In this document: piece by piece, positions 1-5,155 of the stretch | Numbering within the stretch: position 1 is the stretch's first letter | How the letters are laid out: the number at the start of each line of letters is the position of its first letter | Source of the DNA: Ekhidna sp. | GTDB lineage: Bacteria; Bacteroidota; Bacteroidia; Cytophagales; Cyclobacteriaceae | Assembly: GCA_013214445.1 (NCBI GenBank) | Contig: JABSPG010000296.1 | Span: forward strand, 1 to 5,629 | Reading direction: 5' to 3' | DNA length: 5,629 bases | Notes under the pieces: generated by a model | Told to the model about the DNA's origin: nothing | Seen by the model: only the letters and a program-made list of their open reading frames with translations | Databases searched by the model: none | Position numbers and translations under genes: made by a program

Positions 1-64
1 ACCATCCTAATAAAAGCATAGTATTATGTTAAATAGGACTATTTCGGTCCAGGCGGGCTGGCCT

Positions 65-116
65 GACAGAATAGCGGGCCATGCGTTGGCCTAGAGCGTG
101 GAAGCTTTATTCTGTC
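65..116. other. Conserved stem-loop I of the element, copy 1
   Basis: GACAGAATA at 65-73 pairs perfectly with TATTCTGTC at 108-116. Inside, GGCCA (77-81) and TGGCC (87-91) form a second stem around a five-base loop. The outer stem is present unchanged in copy 2 at 4516-4524 and 4559-4567. Confidence 0.6.
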
Positions 117-126
117 TAGATTTTTG

Positions 127-153
127 CATACTTTTTATCAATGAAAAAGTATG
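127..153. other. Covarying 10-bp hairpin, copy 1
   Basis: CATACTTTTT (127-136) pairs perfectly with AAAAAGTATG (144-153) around the loop ATCAATG. In copy 2 the same stem is CATCCTTTTC with GAAAAGGATG. Stem positions 4 and 10 changed on both sides, so all ten pairs are preserved. This is the best evidence that the element is maintained as a folded RNA or single-stranded DNA. Confidence 0.75.
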
Positions 154-228
154 AGCCCAGCGGCTTGAGCGAAACAGCGAACACAGATGACAGACGGATG
201 ACCTGTGAGCTATTCTGCCAGTAGCATG

Positions 229-278
229 GAGATTGCCACGTCAACAATGCTTCGCAAAGTTTCCTCGCAATGACGTGC
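229..278. repeat. Repetitive hairpin sequence inserted in copy 1
   Basis: The stretch starting GAGATTGCCACGTCA and ending CTCGCAATGACGTG resembles short intergenic palindromic repeats that recur in many bacterial genomes. CACGTCA (237-243) pairs with TGACGTG (271-277). It is absent from copy 2, which carries a different short repeat at about the same relative place (4691-4719). Its family assignment is from memory and not verified. Confidence 0.5.
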
Positions 279-489
279 TACTTGAGGGCTTGTGCTGTGA
301 GCCAACCTAGCCGGTCGCAACAAAGCGTTGGCCTGCAAGTGTATCACAGGCAAATTCCTAATCGCTGAGAATGGCGTATTTGAAAATTAACCGAACAAGT
401 ATCCGAATAACGAAATTTTGATCGACAAGCTTTGCCTGAGATTCTCTTGCATTTGGGTTGGTCATCAGGCCAGAGCCTGAAAGAGCGTA

Positions 490-587
490 GGGAAAACTAT
501 TAATAGCCGTTTGGTCAGGGAACGGCCGAGCGATGGAATGTGCGCTGGCCGAGCGGCTATTTAATATAACGTCTAATTATATAACAA
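490..587. repeat. 98-bp perfectly conserved core, copy 1
   Basis: Bases 490-587 are identical to 4912-5009 with no gap, although neighbouring sequence differs by many substitutions and indels. The block holds the stem AATAGCCG/CGGCTATT (502-509 with 554-561), an inner stem GGTCAG (513-518) with CTGGCC (545-550) including one wobble pair, and the first inverted dif-like site (559-587). The 3' strand of the outer stem overlaps that site, so folding and recombination-site use may be linked. Confidence 0.8.
559..587 (-). other. Inverted dif-like site a, copy 1 (11-7-11)
   Basis: Read on the minus strand, the site has left arm TTGTTATATAA, a 7-base spacer and right arm TTATATTAAAT. The left arm is identical to that of the sites at 730 and 5156. 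The right arm differs from the TTATGTTAAAT motif by one base. It is identical in copy 2 at 4981-5009. The 7-base spacer is within the 6-8 known for Xer sites. Confidence 0.5.
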
Positions 588-643
588 CATCATTAGGAGC
601 ACTAACCGAAAGAAACATCAATTAGAAACGTACACGTAATCGT

Positions 644-656
644 CCAGCTCTGCTGG
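644..656. other. Small hairpin next to the inverted dif-like site, copy 1
   Basis: CCAGC (644-648) pairs with GCTGG (652-656) around TCT, directly before TTAACATAA. In copy 2 the same position holds an unrelated sequence, GCCGGC with GCCGGC (5073-5090), that also forms a hairpin. The fold is kept while the sequence is not. Confidence 0.5.
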
Positions 657-681
657 TTAACATAATATCATTATATAATCT
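655..681 (-). other. Inverted dif-like site b, copy 1 (11-5-11)
   Basis: On the minus strand the arms are AGATTATATAA and TTATGTTAACC, separated by five bases. Bases 657-680 are identical to 5091-5114. It faces the direct site at 730-760, giving an inverted pair about 48 bp apart that could fold back. The 5-base spacer is shorter than usual for an active Xer site. Confidence 0.45.
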
Positions 682-729
682 AAGCTGACAGATAATCGCC
701 AAACAGTACAGCAGCAATAAATAACAGCT

Positions 730-760
730 TTGTTATATAATGTCCTGCGTTATGTTAATA
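730..760 (+). other. Direct dif-like site c, copy 1 (11-9-11)
   Basis: Left arm TTGTTATATAA (730-740) is identical to the arm at 5156-5166. Right arm TTATGTTAATA (750-760) is close to TTATGTTAAGT. The spacer TGTCCTGCG has nine bases, outside the 6-8 typical of Xer sites, so this copy may be inactive. That would leave copy 1 and the downstream genes travelling as one unit. Confidence 0.45.
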
Positions 761-1051
761 TAGCTTTGGAAGTGGACCGAAGGCCTTATTTTCTTAAAAG
801 GCCGAAGGGAAGCGCAGGGTGGGATTAATAGTTTAGGGTTGGCCTCTAACATCAATTAAAAACGTACTCATCATTGCTCAGCAGGAACGAGCACTCTTTT
901 GCCACTCGTCACGAGCGAGGAATTACTATGCCGCAGCGAGGAACGTTGGTTACAGGGCAGGAGAGTGGCAAATGTGTGCGATTTCATTAGAAATTCCTTA
1001 TCCTTGTATGTCTTAGACATATTAGATAAATTGTATTTAACTGCAAGGGTT
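761..1051. other. Gene-free leader between copy 1 and the operon
   Basis: I see no credible gene in these 291 bases. A hairpin GGCCTT (782-787) with AAGGCC (798-803) is present without a T-tract. AACATCAATTAAAAACGTAC at 848-867 repeats 614-633 of copy 1 with one mismatch. A TTG-initiated extension of the downstream frame back to 899 is possible on paper, but it reads through the inverted repeat at 898-972. A weak Bacteroidota-like promoter (TTG at 1004-1006 and TAAATTG at 1027-1033, 20 bases apart) precedes the RHH start; I would not rely on it. Confidence 0.5.
898..972. repeat. Long hairpin or repeat unit upstream of the operon
   Basis: TTTGCCACTC (898-907) and GAGTGGCAAA (963-972) form a perfect 10-bp inverted repeat. 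Between them AGCGAGGAA occurs twice (914-922 and 935-943). The arrangement suggests either an intergenic repeat family member or a structured 5' leader that could affect expression of the genes from 1052 on. I have an unverified impression that similar sequence recurs between genes in other Bacteroidota genomes. Confidence 0.5.
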
Positions 1052-1261
1052 ATGGCTACAACTAAAAGAAAACATATCGACCTTGATGAGGAGACCATCA
1101 GAATCTTGGAGCATGAGGCTGTTGATATGGGATCTAATTTCAAAAATTATGTAGAAAATCTTCTTGTGATGATTTCTAGGCACAGTGATTATAATTCATC
1201 ACTTGACCCCTTCGGAACCCCACAAAAACAGATTGAACTACTAAAGAAAGTTGTAAAGTAA
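1052..1261 (+). CDS. Small ribbon-helix-helix-like DNA-binding protein, putative operon regulator
   Basis: This is a 69-residue protein beginning MATTKRKHIDLDEETIRIL. Residues about 5-11 fit the basic DNA-contacting beta strand, and residues about 12-25 and 28-42 fit the two helices of a ribbon-helix-helix (MetJ/Arc) fold, with a G at the turn between them. Small Bacteroidota proteins of this type often begin in this way. I chose ATG 1052, not the TTG frame extension to 899, because the fold starts here and the upstream frame crosses the inverted repeat at 898-972. The stop codon is 13 bases before the ParB-like gene, so they are probably cotranscribed. By position it could repress its own operon, as controller proteins do in restriction-modification systems. 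An antitoxin role is an alternative, but no matching toxin is adjacent. The C-terminal 25 residues are unassigned. Confidence 0.7.
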   Translation: MATTKRKHIDLDEETIRILEHEAVDMGSNFKNYVENLLVMISRHSDYNSSLDPFGTPQKQIELLKKVVK

Positions 1262-1274
1262 ATCGACTACTATT

Positions 1275-2399
1275 ATGAGTGAGAGTAAAAAAATAGAATA
1301 TATACCAATCGATCAACTAGTATTCGATCCTGAGAATCCAAGGTTACCTCAGACTCTTAGAGCAAAAAAGGACGATAAGGATTATGAGAGTTTAGTAATT
1401 GATTGGATGCTACAATTCGAAAATGTAGTTGAACTAATGGGTTCAATTGGAGAAAAGGGCTTTTTTCCGGCAGAGCCCATTCTAGTGGTCGATAATAAAA
1501 AGGGTAGCTACGAAGTAGTCGAAGGTAATAGAAGGCTAACTGCTGTAAAACTTCTTAATGATCCTTCAATTGCGAATAAAAAAAAGAATACAATTCAGGA
1601 AATTATATCTGAAGCCAATACTGAAGTCATACCTTCAGAAATACCAGCAATGGTATTTGACGATAGAGGTCATGTATTGGAATATCTTGGATACAAGCAT
1701 ATTACTGGTGTTCAACCTTGGGATTCCCTTGCAAAGGCAAAATACTTAAAACAACTCCTAACGACATTGCCAGCAGGAGATTTTTACGAACAATGTAAAA
1801 CATTGGCAAAAATTATTGGCAGCAAGGCCAATTATGTCCGACTTCTTTTGGTAGGGGTAGATGTCTATTCACAAGTTGAAAAAAACAACTATTACGACAT
1901 ACCAACACTCTCCGAAGAAAGCTTTGAGTTTGGAACATTTTATACCGCTTTACAAAGAGCAAATATTTCAGAATATGTTGGTATTGATCTTGATGGAGAT
2001 GCTCCCTTGAAAAACCTGAATGAAGATAGACTTAAGGATTTAACAGAATGGATATTCAAGAAAAATTCTGAAGGATTTACAAGGTTAGGCGAGTCTAGGA
2101 ATCTAAGTAAATTAGATAAAGTAGTCAATTCCAGTTTTCCTAAGGCTTTAGAAGCTTTTAAGGAAGGAAAATCATTAGATGATTCTGTTAGGCTTACAGA
2201 TCAGCCGCTTGAAATATTTCAAAATAGCCTCAATGATTCGCTGACTTCACTTGAAACAGCTAGAAATTATACACATGAAATTGATAAGCCAACACAACTT
2301 CAGGTTGATACCTTAAAGCAGCTAGCTCTATTAAGTAGGGATATGTACAAATTGGTACAATCAAAAATGTTGGATGACTTGGACGAAGAGCTTGATTAA
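1275..2399 (+). CDS. ParB/sulfiredoxin-fold domain protein associated with restriction-modification genes
   Basis: This is a 374-residue protein. The N-terminal ~100 residues are a ParB N-terminal-like domain: YIPIDQLVFDPENPRLP at 9-25 (the typical opening strand and D-x-x-N-P-R motif), GFFPAEPILVV at 62-72, and VVEGNRRLTAVKLL at 81-94, which holds the G-N-R-R signature of the nucleotide-binding pocket. Residues 141-159 (KHITGVQPWDSLAKAKYL) and a helix-turn-helix-like stretch near 177-194 (LAKIIGSKANYVRLLLVG) also resemble ParB-type proteins. The rest is helical and unassigned. Plasmid or chromosome partitioning is unlikely: no ParA gene is present and the partners are restriction-modification genes. 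Family members bind CTP or act as nucleases; which applies here is unknown. A role as DNA-binding, nuclease or sensing subunit of the system is an inference. It begins 13 bases after the RHH gene and ends three bases before the next start. Confidence 0.8.
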   Translation: MSESKKIEYIPIDQLVFDPENPRLPQTLRAKKDDKDYESLVIDWMLQFENVVELMGSIGEKGFFPAEPILVVDNKKGSYEVVEGNRRLTAVKLLNDPSIANKKKNTIQEIISEANTEVIPSEIPAMVFDDRGHVLEYLGYKHITGVQPWDSLAKAKYLKQLLTTLPAGDFYEQCKTLAKIIGSKANYVRLLLVGVDVYSQVEKNNYYDIPTLSEESFEFGTFYTALQRANISEYVGIDLDGDAPLKNLNEDRLKDLTEWIFKKNSEGFTRLGESRNLSKLDKVVNSSFPKALEAFKEGKSLDDSVRLTDQPLEIFQNSLNDSLTSLETARNYTHEIDKPTQLQVDTLKQLALLSRDMYKLVQSKMLDDLDEELD

Positions 2400-2402
2400 C
2401 AC

Positions 2403-3404
2403 ATGAAAGAAAAGTTAGAATACTTTGTTAAAAAGCTAGGCAAACTCCCTGATTGTCGAAATGACGATTTTTATAGGTTAGCGGATTACATAGAACTTAA
2501 ATGTCTTGTAAATAAAGATGGTGAATACTCCATTGCTGAGTTCGTAGATGATGCTTCACAACGTACAGAAGATCTAGGCGAAGGAGATTTTGAAGACAAT
2601 AAGGAAACTAAAAAGCTTAGTAAATCCCAAAAGAATGATAAGTGGGAAACGATTGCCAAAGATACTTTTCGAGTAATTGAAAGTCGAGTCAAGGTTTATG
2701 ACGAGAACTATCCTTTTGAGTTAACAGAAAATAGAAGAGGAATAGTCCTTAAGAAATCACTAGAATCTTGCGAATTATATTTGTTTCTACTGCTTTGTTC
2801 AGACCTTAGGTACACTTTAAAATTTAAAAAGGAATTAACAAGCTCTTTTGAATTAGCGTGTTTAGAAGTCTGGAGGAGACTATTTCCAAACTCAGAGGTT
2901 AGACTTTTCGGAAGTAGTAATACTGAAGAGGAAGATTCCGAGTGGAAATCGGATAAACTGTGGGATAAGTTAAGCTGGATGGAAACTTTTCTTGCTGAAA
3001 AATTACGAATAGAAAAAGATGAAATATCGAAATATGACAAAGGAGATAGGGGACTTGATCTAGTAGGCAAGGTCACACTAGAAGATAATCTTAGCAATTT
3101 TCCTATTCTGTTCGGACAATGTGCTTGCAGCCCTAAAGATTGGGTAAAAAAGCAACATTCAATGAAGTTCGATGCGTGGGATGGCTTAATATCGTTAAGC
3201 ACCTATCCTAATTGCTTCATGTTTATTCCTCAATCTTTTAGAAATGCGAAAGGAGAGTGGCATGATAGGACGCAGATTCATAAAACTGTGCTTGTGGATA
3301 GACATAGGATTATCAGTAATTTCGAAAACACAGAAGTATTCAATAATCTGAGTTCAAAGCCAGTTCTTGATGCAATTGTACAAACAAAAGAGTCAGTATT
3401 CTAA
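2403..3404 (+). CDS. Probable PD-(D/E)XK-like restriction endonuclease, unclassified
   Basis: This is a 333-residue protein I cannot assign to a named family. Around residues 212-241 it has DKGDRGLDLVGK followed, about 15 residues on, by PILFGQCACSPKDW. An acidic G-x-D-L-V strand followed by a hydrophobic strand ending in G-Q-C resembles the catalytic core of Mrr-type PD-(D/E)XK nucleases, where D-x(n)-Q-x-K replaces the usual E-x-K. Candidate residues are D219 and Q239, with E194 possibly on the preceding helix. The Lys expected two residues after Q239 is absent (A241); K245 might substitute. The N-terminal half is charged and helical (residues 50-100 rich in D, E and K), with no signal peptide or clear membrane segment. 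Its place between a ParB-like gene and a cytosine methyltransferase, overlapping the latter by one base, is the strongest argument for a restriction role. Confidence 0.55.
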   Translation: MKEKLEYFVKKLGKLPDCRNDDFYRLADYIELKCLVNKDGEYSIAEFVDDASQRTEDLGEGDFEDNKETKKLSKSQKNDKWETIAKDTFRVIESRVKVYDENYPFELTENRRGIVLKKSLESCELYLFLLLCSDLRYTLKFKKELTSSFELACLEVWRRLFPNSEVRLFGSSNTEEEDSEWKSDKLWDKLSWMETFLAEKLRIEKDEISKYDKGDRGLDLVGKVTLEDNLSNFPILFGQCACSPKDWVKKQHSMKFDAWDGLISLSTYPNCFMFIPQSFRNAKGEWHDRTQIHKTVLVDRHRIISNFENTEVFNNLSSKPVLDAIVQTKESVF

Positions 3405-4471
3405 TGAAGATAATATCACTATTTTCAGGTTGTGGCGGACTCGATTTAGGTTTCAAAAATGCCGGGTTCAAAACCATATGGGCAAATGACAATGCTAATA
3501 GTGTGTGGGAAACATTTGAAAAGAACTTTCCCGGCGTATACCTTTCAAAGAAAAGCTTAGTAGACATTAAGTCTGATGATATTCCAGATGACTTTTTAGG
3601 GATTGTGGGAGGTCCTCCGTGTCAAGCTTGGAGCAACGCTGGAAATGGAAAGGGTTTCGGGGACAAGAGAGGTGCGCTTTTTTTGGATTTTATAAGAATA
3701 ATTGATGAAAAAAAGCCTTTGTTTTTCGTAGCGGAAAATGTTGAAGGTATTTTGTCTAAAAGAAATATTGCTTCTTATGAGATTATTAAAGAGACTTTAG
3801 AAAATGCCGGAGATGGATATAACCTCTCAATTAAAGTCTTAAATGCTGCAAACTTTGGTGTTCCACAAAACAGAAAAAGAGTATTTATTGTCGGCTACAA
3901 AAAAGAAATGAATAGGTGTTTTATCTTTCCAAAGGCTGGAAAGATAGAGACCGTAAAAAAACATCTATGGGATCTAAGAGACAATGCCTTACCAGCAGTT
4001 GATTCAGATGGTAATAAAACAAATGGGACTTCTTGTGTTATTCCTAATCATGAATATTGGCTTGGCAGTTACTCTTATATATTTATGTCAAGGAATAGAG
4101 TGCTTTCTTGGGATGAACCTTCATACACGATTCAAGCAAGTGGACGGCAAACTTCGATTCATCCATCAGCACCTAAAATGGTAAAAGTGGAAAAGGATGT
4201 TATGAAGTTCGTTGAAAAGAAAGTGCATTTATATCGGAGGTTATCAGTCAGAGAATGTGCTAGAATACAGACTTTTCCAGACGACTTTTTATTCTACTAT
4301 GATAGCTTGAATTCTGCTTATAAAATGATTGGAAATTCTGTGCCTGTCAATCTTGCTTATTCTATTGCCGAAGTTATTTACAAGGATATATCTAGCTATC
4401 AGGAAGAAATCAGCAATCGTATGTTTCATACTATTGATACAATTCAAAAATCAATTCAGATCAGTGTCTGA
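3404..4471 (+). CDS. DNA (cytosine-5) methyltransferase
   Basis: This 355-residue enzyme transfers a methyl group from S-adenosylmethionine to carbon 5 of cytosine in a specific DNA site. All main motifs are visible: motif I SLFSGCGGLDLGF (5-17) for cofactor binding; motif IV GGPPCQAWSNAG (69-80) with catalytic C73; motif VI ENV (111-113); motif VIII QNRKRV (155-160); a target-recognition region of roughly 180-275 containing SRNRVLSWDEPSYTIQASGR; motif IX RRLSVRECARIQTFPD (278-293); and motif X YKMIGNSVPVNLA (307-319). It therefore looks intact and active. Its recognition sequence cannot be read from the protein. The ATG overlaps the upstream TAA by one base (TAATG), indicating translational coupling. 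It is the last gene of the cluster, and the TGA ends two bases before the motif starting element copy 2, so there is no room for its own terminator. No Vsr repair gene accompanies it. Confidence 0.95.
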   Translation: MKIISLFSGCGGLDLGFKNAGFKTIWANDNANSVWETFEKNFPGVYLSKKSLVDIKSDDIPDDFLGIVGGPPCQAWSNAGNGKGFGDKRGALFLDFIRIIDEKKPLFFVAENVEGILSKRNIASYEIIKETLENAGDGYNLSIKVLNAANFGVPQNRKRVFIVGYKKEMNRCFIFPKAGKIETVKKHLWDLRDNALPAVDSDGNKTNGTSCVIPNHEYWLGSYSYIFMSRNRVLSWDEPSYTIQASGRQTSIHPSAPKMVKVEKDVMKFVEKKVHLYRRLSVRECARIQTFPDDFLFYYDSLNSAYKMIGNSVPVNLAYSIAEVIYKDISSYQEEISNRMFHTIDTIQKSIQISV

Positions 4472-4515
4472 TATTATGTTAAGTAGGATCCAGTCTCCAT
4501 CTAGGCGGGTCGGTT

Positions 4516-4567
4516 GACAGAATAGCGGGCCATGCGCTAGCCTTGAGCGTGGAAGCTTTATTCTGTC
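4516..4567. other. Conserved stem-loop I of the element, copy 2
   Basis: GACAGAATA (4516-4524) pairs with TATTCTGTC (4559-4567), exactly as in copy 1. The inner hairpin GGCCA (4528-4532) with TAGCC (4538-4542) has one C/A mismatch on the plus strand that would be a G/U pair on the minus strand. Confidence 0.6.
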
Positions 4568-4577
4568 TAGATTTTTG

Positions 4578-4604
4578 CATCCTTTTCATCGATGGAAAAG
4601 GATG
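4578..4604. other. Covarying 10-bp hairpin, copy 2
   Basis: CATCCTTTTC (4578-4587) pairs perfectly with GAAAAGGATG (4595-4604) around ATCGATG. Compared with copy 1 at 127-153, an A-T pair became C-G and a T-A pair became C-G, each by a change on both strands of the stem. Confidence 0.75.
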
Positions 4605-4690
4605 AGCCTAGCGGCTTGAGCGATTAAGCGAACACAGATGAAACAGAGAGACAAGCTGTGAGCTATTCTAATTTTGCTACAAGCGCCTGT

Positions 4691-4719
4691 GAGATCCTTC
4701 GATAAACTCAGGATGACAG
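4691..4719. repeat. Repetitive hairpin sequence inserted in copy 2
   Basis: GAGATCCTTCGATAAACTC followed by AGGATGACAG resembles a common bacterial intergenic palindrome. ATCCT (4694-4698) pairs with AGGAT (4710-4714). It sits at about the same place in the element as a different repeat in copy 1 (229-278). Confidence 0.5.
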
Positions 4720-4911
4720 CCGCATGGTGAGCTGTGCCAAAACAAAGCGCTGGCCTGCAAGTGTTTTACAAGGCAAATTCCTAATTGCTGAGAATTGCAT
4801 ATTTGAGATCAATCTGACCAATCATACGGATAATGAAAAATAGAACGATACAATTTGCCTGGAAATCTCTTGCATTCGGGCTGGTCATCAGGCCTTAGCC
4901 TGAATGCGGGT

Positions 4912-5009
4912 GGGAAAACTATTAATAGCCGTTTGGTCAGGGAACGGCCGAGCGATGGAATGTGCGCTGGCCGAGCGGCTATTTAATATAACGTCTAATT
5001 ATATAACAA
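4912..5009. repeat. 98-bp perfectly conserved core, copy 2
   Basis: Identical without gaps to 490-587. It contains the stem AATAGCCG (4924-4931) with CGGCTATT (4976-4983) and ends in the inverted dif-like site at 4981-5009. Confidence 0.8.
4981..5009 (-). other. Inverted dif-like site a, copy 2 (11-7-11)
   Basis: On the minus strand the arms are TTGTTATATAA and TTATATTAAAT with a 7-base spacer. The sequence is identical to 559-587. It is inverted relative to the full site at 5156-5183. Confidence 0.5.
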
Positions 5010-5072
5010 GCTTCGCTCGTTGAGACAGACTCAAAAGAAATCAAACTTAAGGAGCACTACACGAACAAACTC

Positions 5073-5090
5073 GCCGGCCTTGATGCCGGC
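5073..5090. other. GC-rich hairpin next to the inverted dif-like site, copy 2
   Basis: GCCGGC (5073-5078) and GCCGGC (5085-5090) pair around CTTGAT. It replaces the unrelated CCAGC/GCTGG hairpin of copy 1 at the same position. Confidence 0.5.
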
Positions 5091-5115
5091 TTAACATAAT
5101 ATCATTATATAATCG
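5089..5115 (-). other. Inverted dif-like site b, copy 2 (11-5-11)
   Basis: On the minus strand the arms are CGATTATATAA and TTATGTTAAGC with a 5-base spacer. Together with 5156-5183 it forms an inverted repeat of about 24 bp around a 40-base loop. The two arms differ by one extra base in the spacer, giving an unpaired base in a folded strand. Bases 5089-5095 (GCTTAAC) and 5177-5183 (GTTAAGT) also fit the integron attC consensus pair RYYYAAC and GTTRRRY. Confidence 0.5.
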
Positions 5116-5155
5116 AAATAGTCAGCTATCAGCGCCAGCAGCAATAAAACCTATT

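Larger units (their letters stand above)
24..760 (+). repeat. Structured non-coding element, copy 1
   Basis: This copy aligns along its whole length with 4474-5183. No credible coding frame runs through it. Visible structure in order: a 9-bp stem GACAGAATA (65-73) with TATTCTGTC (108-116), enclosing a small hairpin at 77-91; a 10-bp hairpin at 127-153; a variable repeat insertion at about 229-278; an 8-bp long-range stem CAGGCAAA (347-354) with TTTGCCTG (431-438); a hairpin TCAGGC/GCCTGA at 465-480; a conserved domain closed by AATAGCCG (502-509) with CGGCTATT (554-561); and a cluster of dif-like sites at 559-760. Such preserved stems suggest a structured RNA or a DNA that acts folded. The transcribed strand is unresolved: one wobble pair (T515/G548) favours the plus strand, while a C/A mismatch in the copy-2 hairpin at 4528-4542 becomes G/U on the minus strand. 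I do not recognise a named RNA family. Confidence 0.75.

Noticed and set aside
18..34. A complete dif-like site at the left boundary
   Set aside because: Only the right arm TTATGTTAAAT is present. The bases before it do not match the TTGTTATATAA arm seen at the other sites.
490..587. Group II intron domain V or a group I intron core
   Set aside because: The conserved block forms stems, but I see no AGC triad with GAAA tetraloop, no GTGYG start and no group I P/Q/R/S elements.
24..760. Classical insertion sequence ends
   Set aside because: The two copies are direct and lack terminal inverted repeats, transposase remnants and clear target duplications.
899..1051. N-terminal extension of the RHH gene from a TTG codon at 899
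   Set aside because: The added 51 residues match no fold I recognise and are encoded by the inverted-repeat region, while MATTKRK at 1052 is a natural family start.
871..1143. Minus-strand 90-codon frame
   Set aside because: It runs across the repeat region and the start of the RHH gene and shows no domain features, so it is probably spurious.
1275..2399. Chromosome or plasmid partitioning ParB
   Set aside because: There is no ParA gene or parS-like cluster, and the neighbours are restriction-modification genes.
2708..3202. Minus-strand 164-codon frame
   Set aside because: It lies wholly inside the nuclease-like gene on the other strand and its serine- and leucine-rich product is typical of an antisense shadow.
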